Assembly (NCBI RefSeq): GCF_900184795.1 | Contig: NZ_FXXN01000028.1 | Span: forward strand, 216,628-280,627 | Source: Magnetospirillum sp. 15-1 | GTDB taxonomy: Bacteria; Pseudomonadota; Alphaproteobacteria; Rhodospirillales; Magnetospirillaceae | Length of the DNA: 64,000 bases | Reading direction: 5' to 3' | Part shown: piece by piece, positions 11,365 through 20,862 of the stretch | How the letters are laid out: every line of letters starts with the position of its first letter | Position numbering within the stretch: the first letter of the stretch is position 1 | The notes under the pieces: model-generated | Databases searched by the model: none | Seen by the model: only the letters and a program-made list of their open reading frames with translations | Told to the model about the DNA's origin: nothing | Program-made: the position numbers and the translations under genes

Positions 11365-13053
11365 ATGAACCGTTTCCTCGCCCTTCTCGCCGTCCTCGTC
11401 CTGGCTGTCCTCAATGCCGCCGGCTGGTGGTGGTTCAACCGGCCGGTACCGGTGGAACTGTCGTTCAACGAGCCGTTCCCCTCGGTGTCCTTCGCGCCGT
11501 TCCGCCGGGGGCAGGGGCCGATCACCAAGGTCTACCCGACCTCGGACCAGATCGCCGCCGACATGAAGAGTCTGGTGGGCGTCGCCAAGGGGGTGCGCAC
11601 CTATACCAGCCGCGAGGGTCTGGACGTGGTGCCGGAACTGGGCCGCAAATACGGGATCGAGGTCACCCATTCGGCATGGCTGGGCCAGAAGCCCGCCATC
11701 AACGACGCCGAGGTGGATGCCCTGATCAAGGCGGCCAACGCCTATCCCGACGTCATCAAGCGGGTGATCGTCGGCAACGAGGTGCTGCTGCGCCAGGACC
11801 TGCCGCCCGAGCAACTGATCGCCTATATCCGCAAGGTCAAGGCGGCGGTGAAGCAGCCGGTATCCTATGCCGACGTCTGGGCCTTCTGGCTGAAATACCC
11901 GGAAGTGGCCAAGGAAGTGGATTTTCTCACCATCCACATCCTGCCCTATTGGGAGGACGAGCCGGTCGGCGTCGATGGTGCCGCCAAGCACATCGTCGCC
12001 ATCTACCGCCGCATGGCCGAGCAGTTCGGCAAGCCCATCCTGATCGGCGAGGCCGGCTGGCCGACGCGCGGCCGCTCGCGCGGGCCGGCGGTGGCCGACA
12101 TGGAGAACGCGGCGCGCTTCGTCCGCACCCTGGCCCTGGTTTCCAAGGAGAACGGCTTCGACTACAACGTGGTCGAGGCCTTCGACCAGCCGTGGAAGGC
12201 CTTTCTGGAAGGCACCGTCGGCGCCAAATGGGGCGTGGTGGACGAGAACCGCCGGGTCAAATACGCCATGTCAGGACCCGTCGAGCCCAGCCCCGACTGG
12301 CCGCGCCATGCGGCGGCGGCGGTGCTGATCGGCACCGCGCTGTCGCTGGCCTTCCTGTGGCGGCGTCCCGAGCGCTATGACCTCAAGGGCGGCCTGCTGG
12401 TCGCCGTGCTGGGCCAACTGGCCGGGCTGTTCATCGTCTGGCAGTCCATCAACGCCTTCGCCATGGCCTATGACTGGCTGGAGGATGCCTGGGCCTATGT
12501 CCGCATCCTGCTGCATACCGGCTTCGCCCTGCTGATCGTGCGGGCGGCGGGCGAGGGCTTCGCCAGGGACGCCAGGCGGCTTTGCTGGCCGTTGGCCGAG
12601 AAGATCATGCCGGTCTACGGCTTCGCCGCCATCGTGGTGGGGGCCACCTTGCTGCTGCACGGCCGCTATCGCGACATTCCGCCCATCGAGTTCCTGATGC
12701 CCTGCTTCGGTCTTACCCTCTACGCCCTCGGCCGCATGGCGGTGCAGGGCAAGGCCTGGGACGAGGCCTTCGCGGTGGGCCGGCTGTTCGGCGGCGACGG
12801 CTTCGGCATGGCGAAGCGCTTCGTGGCCGGCCTGGGCCTTTCCGCTCTGGCGGCACCGCTGTCCGAGGCCTGGGCACTGTCGCGCGGCGACGATTTCATC
12901 ACCTCCCATCCCCAATGGTCCGACCGCATTCCGCTGCTGGTCCGCGCCCTGTGGGAGAACCAGGAGATGTGCGTCTGGGCCGTCATGGTGGTGGTGATGA
13001 TCCTGCCGTTCTGGGCGGAATGGCGGCTGCGCTCGCGCCTGGGCGGGTTGTGA
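11365..13053 (+). CDS. Membrane-bound glycoside hydrolase family 17 protein (beta-1,3-glucan related)
   Basis: 562 residues. An N-terminal anchor (about residues 4-24) leads to a GH17-like TIM-barrel domain. IVGNEVLLRQDL (near residue 138) would provide the acid/base Glu and IGEAGWPTRGR (near 229) the nucleophile Glu. After about residue 310 there are roughly seven hydrophobic segments with aromatic-rich loops. This layout matches bacterial proteins annotated as exo-beta-1,3-glucanases or NdvC-like enzymes, which trim or transfer beta-1,3-linked glucans at the cell surface. ATG 11365 is taken as the start; the much longer upstream open frame overlaps dnaE and the lipoprotein. Its stop overlaps the next gene by four bases. 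Confidence 0.8.
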   Translation: MNRFLALLAVLVLAVLNAAGWWWFNRPVPVELSFNEPFPSVSFAPFRRGQGPITKVYPTSDQIAADMKSLVGVAKGVRTYTSREGLDVVPELGRKYGIEVTHSAWLGQKPAINDAEVDALIKAANAYPDVIKRVIVGNEVLLRQDLPPEQLIAYIRKVKAAVKQPVSYADVWAFWLKYPEVAKEVDFLTIHILPYWEDEPVGVDGAAKHIVAIYRRMAEQFGKPILIGEAGWPTRGRSRGPAVADMENAARFVRTLALVSKENGFDYNVVEAFDQPWKAFLEGTVGAKWGVVDENRRVKYAMSGPVEPSPDWPRHAAAAVLIGTALSLAFLWRRPERYDLKGGLLVAVLGQLAGLFIVWQSINAFAMAYDWLEDAWAYVRILLHTGFALLIVRAAGEGFARDARRLCWPLAEKIMPVYGFAAIVVGATLLLHGRYRDIPPIEFLMPCFGLTLYALGRMAVQGKAWDEAFAVGRLFGGDGFGMAKRFVAGLGLSALAAPLSEAWALSRGDDFITSHPQWSDRIPLLVRALWENQEMCVWAVMVVVMILPFWAEWRLRSRLGGL

Positions 13054-13859
13054 CCGGCGGCACCCTCAATCTGCCGCCCTATCTGGGCATGGCGCCGACC
13101 CGTTACGGGACCATGCTCTTTCCCGTGGGCGATATCTGGGTGGGGCGCTCCATCGCCACCTATGGCGAGTATTCCGAGGGCGAGACCGCCTTGTTCCGTC
13201 AGTTCGTTCGGGCGGGCGACACCGTGGTGGAGGCGGGCGCCAATATCGGCGGCCTGACCCTGCCGCTGGCCGGGCTGGTGGGAGCCGGCGGCCGGGTACT
13301 GGCCTTCGAGGCCCAGCGCTCCATTCATGCGGTGCTGAGCGCCAACCTGCTGCTCAACGGCCTGCGGCATGTGTGGGCCGAGCGGGTGGCGCTGGGCGGG
13401 ACGGTCGGCAGCATCAAGGTTCCGTATCTGGATATCTCGCATGTCGAGAATTTCGGCGGCCTGTCCCTGGGCGGCGAGGTGGGGGAGGATTGCCCGCTCA
13501 GGACGCTGGATTCCTATAATCTGGCGGCGCTGAAGCTTATCAAGGTCGACGTGGAAGGCGCCGAGTCCGAGGTTATCGACGGTGCCCGCGAGACCATCGG
13601 CCGCCTGCGTCCGGTTCTCTACGTGGAGAACGACCGCAAGGAGAAATCGGCGGCCCTGATCGCCCGTATCCTCGATCTGGGCTATCGGCTGTGGTGGCAC
13701 GTGGTGCCGCTTTACTCGCCCCATAACCCGCGCGGCAACGCCGAGAACGTCTTCGGCAACACCTCGTCGCTCAACATGGCCTGCCTGCCGCGCGAAAGCG
13801 GCATGGTTCTCGGCGGCGGTATGGAGATTCTGTCTCCCGACGCTCCGCCGCCGTTCTGA
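13050..13859 (+). CDS. FkbM family SAM-dependent methyltransferase
   Basis: 269 residues. The SAM-binding motif I is TVVEAGANIGGLTLPLAG (about residue 57), with GGRVLAFEAQ as the acidic post-I strand and LIKVDVEGAESEVIDGA (about 163) as the hallmark FkbM motif. These enzymes O-methylate sugars or other small molecules. The start is GTG 13050 in a GTGA overlap with the GH17 gene, so the pair is almost certainly translated together and a surface glycan substrate is plausible. An internal ATG at 13089 is an alternative. Only 3 bases separate its stop from the end of the convergent gene. Confidence 0.85.
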   Translation: MTGGTLNLPPYLGMAPTRYGTMLFPVGDIWVGRSIATYGEYSEGETALFRQFVRAGDTVVEAGANIGGLTLPLAGLVGAGGRVLAFEAQRSIHAVLSANLLLNGLRHVWAERVALGGTVGSIKVPYLDISHVENFGGLSLGGEVGEDCPLRTLDSYNLAALKLIKVDVEGAESEVIDGARETIGRLRPVLYVENDRKEKSAALIARILDLGYRLWWHVVPLYSPHNPRGNAENVFGNTSSLNMACLPRESGMVLGGGMEILSPDAPPPF

Positions 13860-13862
13860 TCC

Positions 13863-14648
13863 CTATTGCAGGGTCTTGGCCAGCCGGAAGCCCAGATTGG
13901 CGTTATGCAGCGGTTGCTTCAGGGACGCTCGGTACCAACTGGTCACCGCCATGGGCAGGTTGAGGACTGAGCCGCCGCGCGTCACGCGGTAGCAGCCGGT
14001 TTCCCAGTCCTTGGAGAATTTCTGGTCCTTCAGCCCGGCGATGAATTTTTCCATGTAGCAGTCGGCGGTCCATTCCCAGACATTGCCGTGCATGTCGTAA
14101 AGGCCGAAGGCATTGGGCTTCAGCTTGCCCACCGGATGGGTGACGTTGCCGGAATTGCTGACATACCAGGCGTATTCCCCCAGCTTCTTCTCGTCCTCGC
14201 CATAGGAATAGGTGGCGGACGAGCCGGCGCGGGCGGCGTATTCCCATTCCGGCTCGGTGGGCAGGCGGTAGGTCTGGCCCGACTTGGCGTTCAGCCTGGC
14301 GATGAACTCCTGGATGATCTTCCAGTCCACATGCTCGACGGGATTGGTCGGTCCCTTGTTTTCGCTGGGATTGGAGCCCATCACCGCTTCCCATTCGGCC
14401 TGGGTGACTTCGTACTTGCCGATGGCATAGGGCTTGGCGATGGCGATGGCCGGGCGCTTGGGGGCGTCGGGTTCGGGATCGTCGTAATCCTTGGGATTAC
14501 CGACGATCACCGAACCGGCGGGAATCACCACCATCTCCGGGCAATAGGTGCAATCCTTGAAACTCTTGCCCGGAGCCGACGTGTCGGCCCGCGCGGCAAG
14601 CGGGGCCGTGACGGCGAGGGCCACAAGCAGGAGCAGGGAAATTCTCAT
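13863..14648 (-). CDS. Secreted formylglycine-generating-enzyme-like (SUMF1 domain) protein
   Basis: 261 residues with a signal peptide (MRISLLLLVALAVTAPLAARA). The FGE/SUMF1 fold is clear: MVVIPAGSVIVG, KYEVTQAEWEAVMG, YRLPTEPEWEYAARAG, FGLYDMHGNVWEWTADC, TRGGS and a final NLGFRLAK. The Cys pair that makes formylglycine in true FGE (normally after RGGSW, in the RCA region) is replaced by SWYRAS, so sulfatase activation is unlikely. Members of this wider family include PvdO and EgtB-type enzymes and structural binding proteins. It lies 24 bases downstream of the pentapeptide protein and probably forms an operon with it. Confidence 0.85.
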   Translation of the reverse strand: MRISLLLLVALAVTAPLAARADTSAPGKSFKDCTYCPEMVVIPAGSVIVGNPKDYDDPEPDAPKRPAIAIAKPYAIGKYEVTQAEWEAVMGSNPSENKGPTNPVEHVDWKIIQEFIARLNAKSGQTYRLPTEPEWEYAARAGSSATYSYGEDEKKLGEYAWYVSNSGNVTHPVGKLKPNAFGLYDMHGNVWEWTADCYMEKFIAGLKDQKFSKDWETGCYRVTRGGSVLNLPMAVTSWYRASLKQPLHNANLGFRLAKTLQ

Positions 14649-14672
14649 GATGGCGACCCTTCCGTCAGGACT

Positions 14673-15185
14673 TTAGCGACAGCCGCCGATGGAGCCTTCC
14701 TTGCACACGTGGCCGTCGGTCCAGATGGCACCCGAGAAATCAGCGCCCTGCAGCGAGGTGTGGGCGAGATTGGCGCCTTTGAAATTGGCGCCCATGGCGA
14801 AGGTCTTGGTCATGGTGGCGCCGTCGAGGTCGGCCCCCGACAGGTCGGCGCCCATCAACTGGGCGGCGTGGAGGTGGGTATGGACCAGCTTGGCCTTGGA
14901 CAGATTGGCCTTGGTCAGGTTGGCCACCTGCATGCTCGATCCCGTCAGATTGGCGCCGGCCAGGTTGGCGCCGTCCAGCCGGGCGGTGTCGTAATTGCCG
15001 TCGTGCAGGTCCCTGCCGGCCAGATTGGCGTTGCGCAGCTCGCCGAAGGCGCACTGATTTTCGGGTTCCGCCTTGCAGGCCGGATTGACGACTTCCTTGT
15101 CGTTGGCCAAAGCCGGCGCGGCCAGCGCCAGGGCGAAGAACGAGAGGAGGGCACTGCGGCAAAGCGGGCTCGTGATCTTGGTCAT
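14673..15185 (-). CDS. Secreted pentapeptide-repeat protein
   Basis: 170 residues. A signal peptide (about residues 1-27, ending APALA) is followed by a short Cys-containing segment (CKAEPENQC). Residues 48-155 then hold about 20 A(N/D)LxG-type pentapeptide repeats, e.g. ANLAGRDL, GANLAGANLTG, ADLSGADLDG, predicted to fold as a right-handed quadrilateral beta-helix. A C-terminal Cys pair follows (VCKEGSIGGC). The four Cys flanking the helix may form disulfides in the periplasm. It is co-directional with the FGE-like gene. Most pentapeptide proteins have no defined function. Confidence 0.85.
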   Translation of the reverse strand: MTKITSPLCRSALLSFFALALAAPALANDKEVVNPACKAEPENQCAFGELRNANLAGRDLHDGNYDTARLDGANLAGANLTGSSMQVANLTKANLSKAKLVHTHLHAAQLMGADLSGADLDGATMTKTFAMGANFKGANLAHTSLQGADFSGAIWTDGHVCKEGSIGGCR

Positions 15186-15223
15186 GGTCTCGATCCTTCC
15201 GTACTGGCGGAAATAGGAATGTT

Positions 15224-15246
15224 TAACACCTGTTTGTGTGGTGTTA
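15224..15246. promoter_or_regulatory. Inverted repeat upstream of the pentapeptide/FGE-like pair
   Basis: TAACACC and GGTGTTA, separated by nine bases, lie 39-61 bases upstream of the pentapeptide start codon. The region is AT-richer than its surroundings. It may be an operator or a leader hairpin. There is no independent support. Confidence 0.3.
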
Positions 15247-15367
15247 GGAGCGGAGCATACGACGTGATGGCTTTGGCTGTTCTTGACTTTGGTTAATTAC
15301 GTAGCGCAAATGTTCAATGTCCGCAAGGGGCGGCACCGATGGGGATCGATGCCGTAAAAGAGGGGAG

Positions 15368-17801
<2,434 letters not shown>

Positions 17802-17985
17802 GGGCGTCGCATTCCTGTGGTTGGCCGCTGGGCCTGTGGTTGGCCGCCGGGGCGGAAGAGTGGCTTGATATTCGACCGCGCAAGGGTCGGCAACGAATGC
17901 CTCTTTGGCAATGGAAAAAATTTCACGGAATTTTTCTGTCCTGTCAATTATAAATCTACTCATTTAATAGATTAACGGAGTGGGC

Positions 17986-19044
17986 ATGATCGATGAGACG
18001 CTGATGCACCGTGACGGAAGGCTGGGCCGGATCGTGCTCAACCGCCCCAAGGTGCTGAATGCCCTGTCGGCGCGGCAGTATCACGACATCACCGCTTACC
18101 TGAGCGGCTGGGAGGATGATCCCGAGATCGGCGTGGTTCTGATCGAGGGGGAGGGGGAGCGGGCATTCTGTGCCGGCGGCGACATCCGCATGGTGTGGGA
18201 CGCCGCCCGGCGCGGCGACCACGACTTCAACCGCGATGTCTTCCGTACCGAATACCGGCTCAATCGCCGCATCCACCGCTACCCGAAGCCCTATGTCTCG
18301 CTGCTGGACGGCATCTGCATGGGCGGCGGCGCCGGGCTGTCGGTCAACGGCGGTTATCGTGTCGCCACCGAGCGCATCCGCTTCGCCATGCCCGAGACCG
18401 GGATCGGTTTCTTTCCCGACGTGGGAGCCACCCACTTTCTCAACCGCTGTCCCGGCCATCTGGGGCTTTATCTCGGTCTGACCGGCAAGCAATTGGGACC
18501 GGCCGATTGTCTGTGGGCGGGCATCGCCACGCATTTCGTGCCGGCCGAGCGGCTGGACGATCTGCGCCGCGCCCTGGGCGAGGCCGCCAAGTCCGCCGAG
18601 CCCGACGGCGCGGTGGCGGCGGTTCTGGCCCGTTTCCATCAGGAGCCCGGCGAGGGGCCGCTGCTTCGCCACGTGGCGGCGCTGGAAAACTGTTTCGCCC
18701 ATCGCCGGCTGGCCGACGTGATCGAGGCCCTGCGGCTGGAGGGCGGGCAATGGGCCTGGGATACCCTGAGCGATCTGTCGGGCCGCGCCCCGTTCAGTCT
18801 GGCGGTGACCAACCGGCAATTACGCGAGGGGCGGGGGCTGGACTTCGACGACGCCATCCGGCGCGAGTTCCGCCTCGCCTGGCATTTTCTCCAGGGTCAC
18901 GATTTTCTTGAGGGAATCAGGGCTCAGGTCGTAGATAAGGATCGGCAGCCGGCCTGGAGCCCATCCAGTCTGGCCGAGGTGGATGAATTGGCGGTGGCGG
19001 CGTATTTCCAGCCACTGGGCGACGACGAATTGCCGTTGCCCTAG
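17986..19044 (+). CDS. 3-hydroxyisobutyryl-CoA hydrolase (enoyl-CoA hydratase/isomerase superfamily)
   Basis: 352 residues with the crotonase fold. The oxyanion-hole segments are AFCAGGDIRMVWDAAR and GICMGGGAGLSVNG. The motif MPETGIGFFPDVGATHFL, with Glu and Asp in the active site, and the extended C-terminal part are typical of 3-hydroxyisobutyryl-CoA hydrolase, an enzyme of valine breakdown. The simple enoyl-CoA hydratases are about 90 residues shorter. ATG 17986 lies five bases after GGAG and is preferred to the in-frame GTG at 17980. The leader (17941-17980) is AT-rich, with a TATAAA and a small inverted repeat AATCTA...TAGATT (17953-17973). Confidence 0.88.
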   Translation: MIDETLMHRDGRLGRIVLNRPKVLNALSARQYHDITAYLSGWEDDPEIGVVLIEGEGERAFCAGGDIRMVWDAARRGDHDFNRDVFRTEYRLNRRIHRYPKPYVSLLDGICMGGGAGLSVNGGYRVATERIRFAMPETGIGFFPDVGATHFLNRCPGHLGLYLGLTGKQLGPADCLWAGIATHFVPAERLDDLRRALGEAAKSAEPDGAVAAVLARFHQEPGEGPLLRHVAALENCFAHRRLADVIEALRLEGGQWAWDTLSDLSGRAPFSLAVTNRQLREGRGLDFDDAIRREFRLAWHFLQGHDFLEGIRAQVVDKDRQPAWSPSSLAEVDELAVAAYFQPLGDDELPLP

Positions 19045-19073
19045 GGGCTTGGGAGGCCGCGAGGAATTTGGGG

Positions 19074-19274
19074 ATGAAGTCCGATATCGATGCGGCCGAG
19101 GTGTTGTTCGAGTTCATCCGCCTTGGCAATGCCGTCAAGGTGACGGCCTTTCACGTCCCGACGCTGACCGAGATATCCATCGTCGGCGCCAGGGGGGCCA
19201 GCGAGGCCCATCTGAAGCTGCTGGGGCTGAAGCGGCTGGAATACGTGCTGGCCAAGCAGCGCCGAAACCAGTGA
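19074..19274 (+). CDS. Small conserved-looking protein (66 residues)
   Basis: Short basic protein, MKSDIDAAEVLFEFIRLGN then AVKVTAFHVPTLTEISIVG and a helical, Lys/Arg-rich tail. The core alternates beta strands and looks like a compact domain. I recall similar short proteins in other alphaproteobacteria (possibly the DUF6898 group) but cannot confirm it. The start ATG 19074 follows a GAGG a little upstream. It is 29 bases after the hydrolase and probably in its transcript. It is convergent with the MotB gene. Confidence 0.65.
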   Translation: MKSDIDAAEVLFEFIRLGNAVKVTAFHVPTLTEISIVGARGASEAHLKLLGLKRLEYVLAKQRRNQ

Positions 19275-19297
19275 CCTGCCGGGGCCAGTGAAGCGAC

Positions 19298-19954
19298 CTA
19301 TCGGGGATAGATGTGAATCTCGACCCGGCGGTTGATGGCCTGATTTTCCGGATAGGCCTTGCCGGTGTCGCTGTGGTTGGGGACGCGCGGCGCATTGTCG
19401 GCCAGGGCGGCGATCTTCATGCGCGTGGTGGGAATACCCAACTCGTTCATGGTCTTGAGCGTCGACAGGGCGCGGGCCGCCGAAAGGTCCCAGTTGCTGG
19501 GAAATTGCGGCGTCTTGATCTGGGTGTCGTCGGTGTGGCCCTGGATCTCGATCTGGTAATTCTCGAACCGTGCCTGCTTCAAGGTGCCGCTGATTTCCTT
19601 CATCAGCGGCAGGATTTCCGGCCGGACCTCGGCGGAACCGGGCTTGAACATGGTACCGCTGGCCAGATTGAGGACGATACCCTTGTCGTCCTTGCCCACG
19701 TCCACGGTATCGTCCACCCCGGCGCCGGCCACCTGGCCCAGCAGTTCCGAACGCATGTCCTGCAACGGCGTCTTGCTTTCGCGCATGCCGATATCCTTGG
19801 CCATGCCCTGCTGGACCTGCTCGTACTTGTTCTTGTCGATCTTCGACATGGACACCAGGATGATGAAGAAGGCCATCAGCAAGGTGATCATATCGGCGTA
19901 GGAGAGCAGCCAGTCCTCGGCCGCTTCCTTGTTTTCCTTGCGGAACTTGCTCAT
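19298..19954 (-). CDS. motB: Flagellar motor stator protein MotB
   Basis: 218 residues. A short cytoplasmic N terminus, one transmembrane helix (about 17-38) with the ion-binding Asp in YADMITLLMAFFIIL (Asp21), a plug/linker region and a C-terminal OmpA-like peptidoglycan-binding domain (about 100-218: IEIQGHTDDTQ, NWDLSAARAL, NRRVEIHIYPR). It anchors the stator to the cell wall and conducts ions with MotA. It is shorter than many MotB proteins and close to the PomB/MotS type. It lies 22 bases downstream of motA. Confidence 0.9.
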   Translation of the reverse strand: MSKFRKENKEAAEDWLLSYADMITLLMAFFIILVSMSKIDKNKYEQVQQGMAKDIGMRESKTPLQDMRSELLGQVAGAGVDDTVDVGKDDKGIVLNLASGTMFKPGSAEVRPEILPLMKEISGTLKQARFENYQIEIQGHTDDTQIKTPQFPSNWDLSAARALSTLKTMNELGIPTTRMKIAALADNAPRVPNHSDTGKAYPENQAINRRVEIHIYPR

Positions 19955-19976
19955 GACCGTCGCGCCTCCTGCCCGG

Positions 19977-20774
19977 TTACTTCTTCGGCGCCTTGTCGAT
20001 GTCGAAGTGGATGGCGGGATCGAGATAGGAGTTCATGGCGTCCTGGATGAAGCGCGGGCTGCGCCGCTCGGCCAGCAGGACCAGTCCTTCCGCCACCAGC
20101 ATGTTGCGGAAGCGGATGATGGATTCGCGCTGATGGGCTTTTTCCGCCGCCGGCATCAGGATCAGACGGGCGAACAGCACGCCGTAGAGGGTGCCGAGCA
20201 GACCCACCGCCATGCCGGGGCCCAGCTTGGAGGGATCGTCGCCCATGTTGTCGAGCATGATCACCAGACCGACCAGTGTGGCCATCATGCCGAAGGCTGG
20301 AGCGTTGCTGGCCATGTATTTGAGGATTTCCACCGAGACGGTGTGGCGCTGGAAGGTGGTTTCCACCTGGTTTTCCAGCATGTGCCGCACCTCCTCGCCG
20401 GTGTAGCCCGAGACCACCAGGCTGACGCCATAGGCCAGGAAGGCATCCTGGTTCTTCAGGCTCTTCACGTCGCTTTCCAGGGCCTGGATGCCGTTCTTCT
20501 GCAGCATGTAGCCCCAGCGGATGACGCGGGCCACCTCGTTGGTCAGCATGCCGCGCGCCATCTTGGGCGAGAAGAAGATGGCCTTGATATTGCCCAGGGC
20601 CTGCTTCACGTAGCGGGCTTCGAAGCCCACGTTGGTGGCGGCCAGGGTGCCGCCGACCACCATCAGGAAGCCGGTGAGGTGAAGGAAGATCTTGTAGTTG
20701 GTCGTCGATTCGACGATCGCGCCGAGAAACAGCAGCAGGCTCAGCGTAAATCCGATGACCGTAGGCAGCGACAT
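19977..20774 (-). CDS. motA: Flagellar motor stator protein MotA/PomA type
   Basis: 265 residues with four transmembrane helices (near 5-22, 30-48, 140-160 and 172-195). The C-terminal pair contains APAFGMMATLVGLVIML and GMAVGLLGTLYGVLFARL, the MotA/PomA core. The cytoplasmic loop and tail are charged and contact FliG. ATG 20774 (MSLPTVIGF) is preferred: family members start at this helix, and the longer frame to 20822 adds 16 polar residues without a ribosome site. No other flagellar gene is nearby, so this is a stand-alone stator operon. Confidence 0.88.
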   Translation of the reverse strand: MSLPTVIGFTLSLLLFLGAIVESTTNYKIFLHLTGFLMVVGGTLAATNVGFEARYVKQALGNIKAIFFSPKMARGMLTNEVARVIRWGYMLQKNGIQALESDVKSLKNQDAFLAYGVSLVVSGYTGEEVRHMLENQVETTFQRHTVSVEILKYMASNAPAFGMMATLVGLVIMLDNMGDDPSKLGPGMAVGLLGTLYGVLFARLILMPAAEKAHQRESIIRFRNMLVAEGLVLLAERRSPRFIQDAMNSYLDPAIHFDIDKAPKK

Positions 20775-20862
20775 GACGGCAAGATCCCCAAACGCCGATT
20801 TCCCCGCCGCATCTTGCGGCAACTTGACTGATCCGGCAACAGCTTAGGGCTATGCCCCCCGC

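Noticed and set aside
17802-17960. A SAM-II type riboswitch upstream of the sulfhydrylase gene
   Set aside because: Methionine genes of alphaproteobacteria often have one. I did not find the conserved pseudoknot words in this leader; only AAGCCAC gives a loose resemblance.
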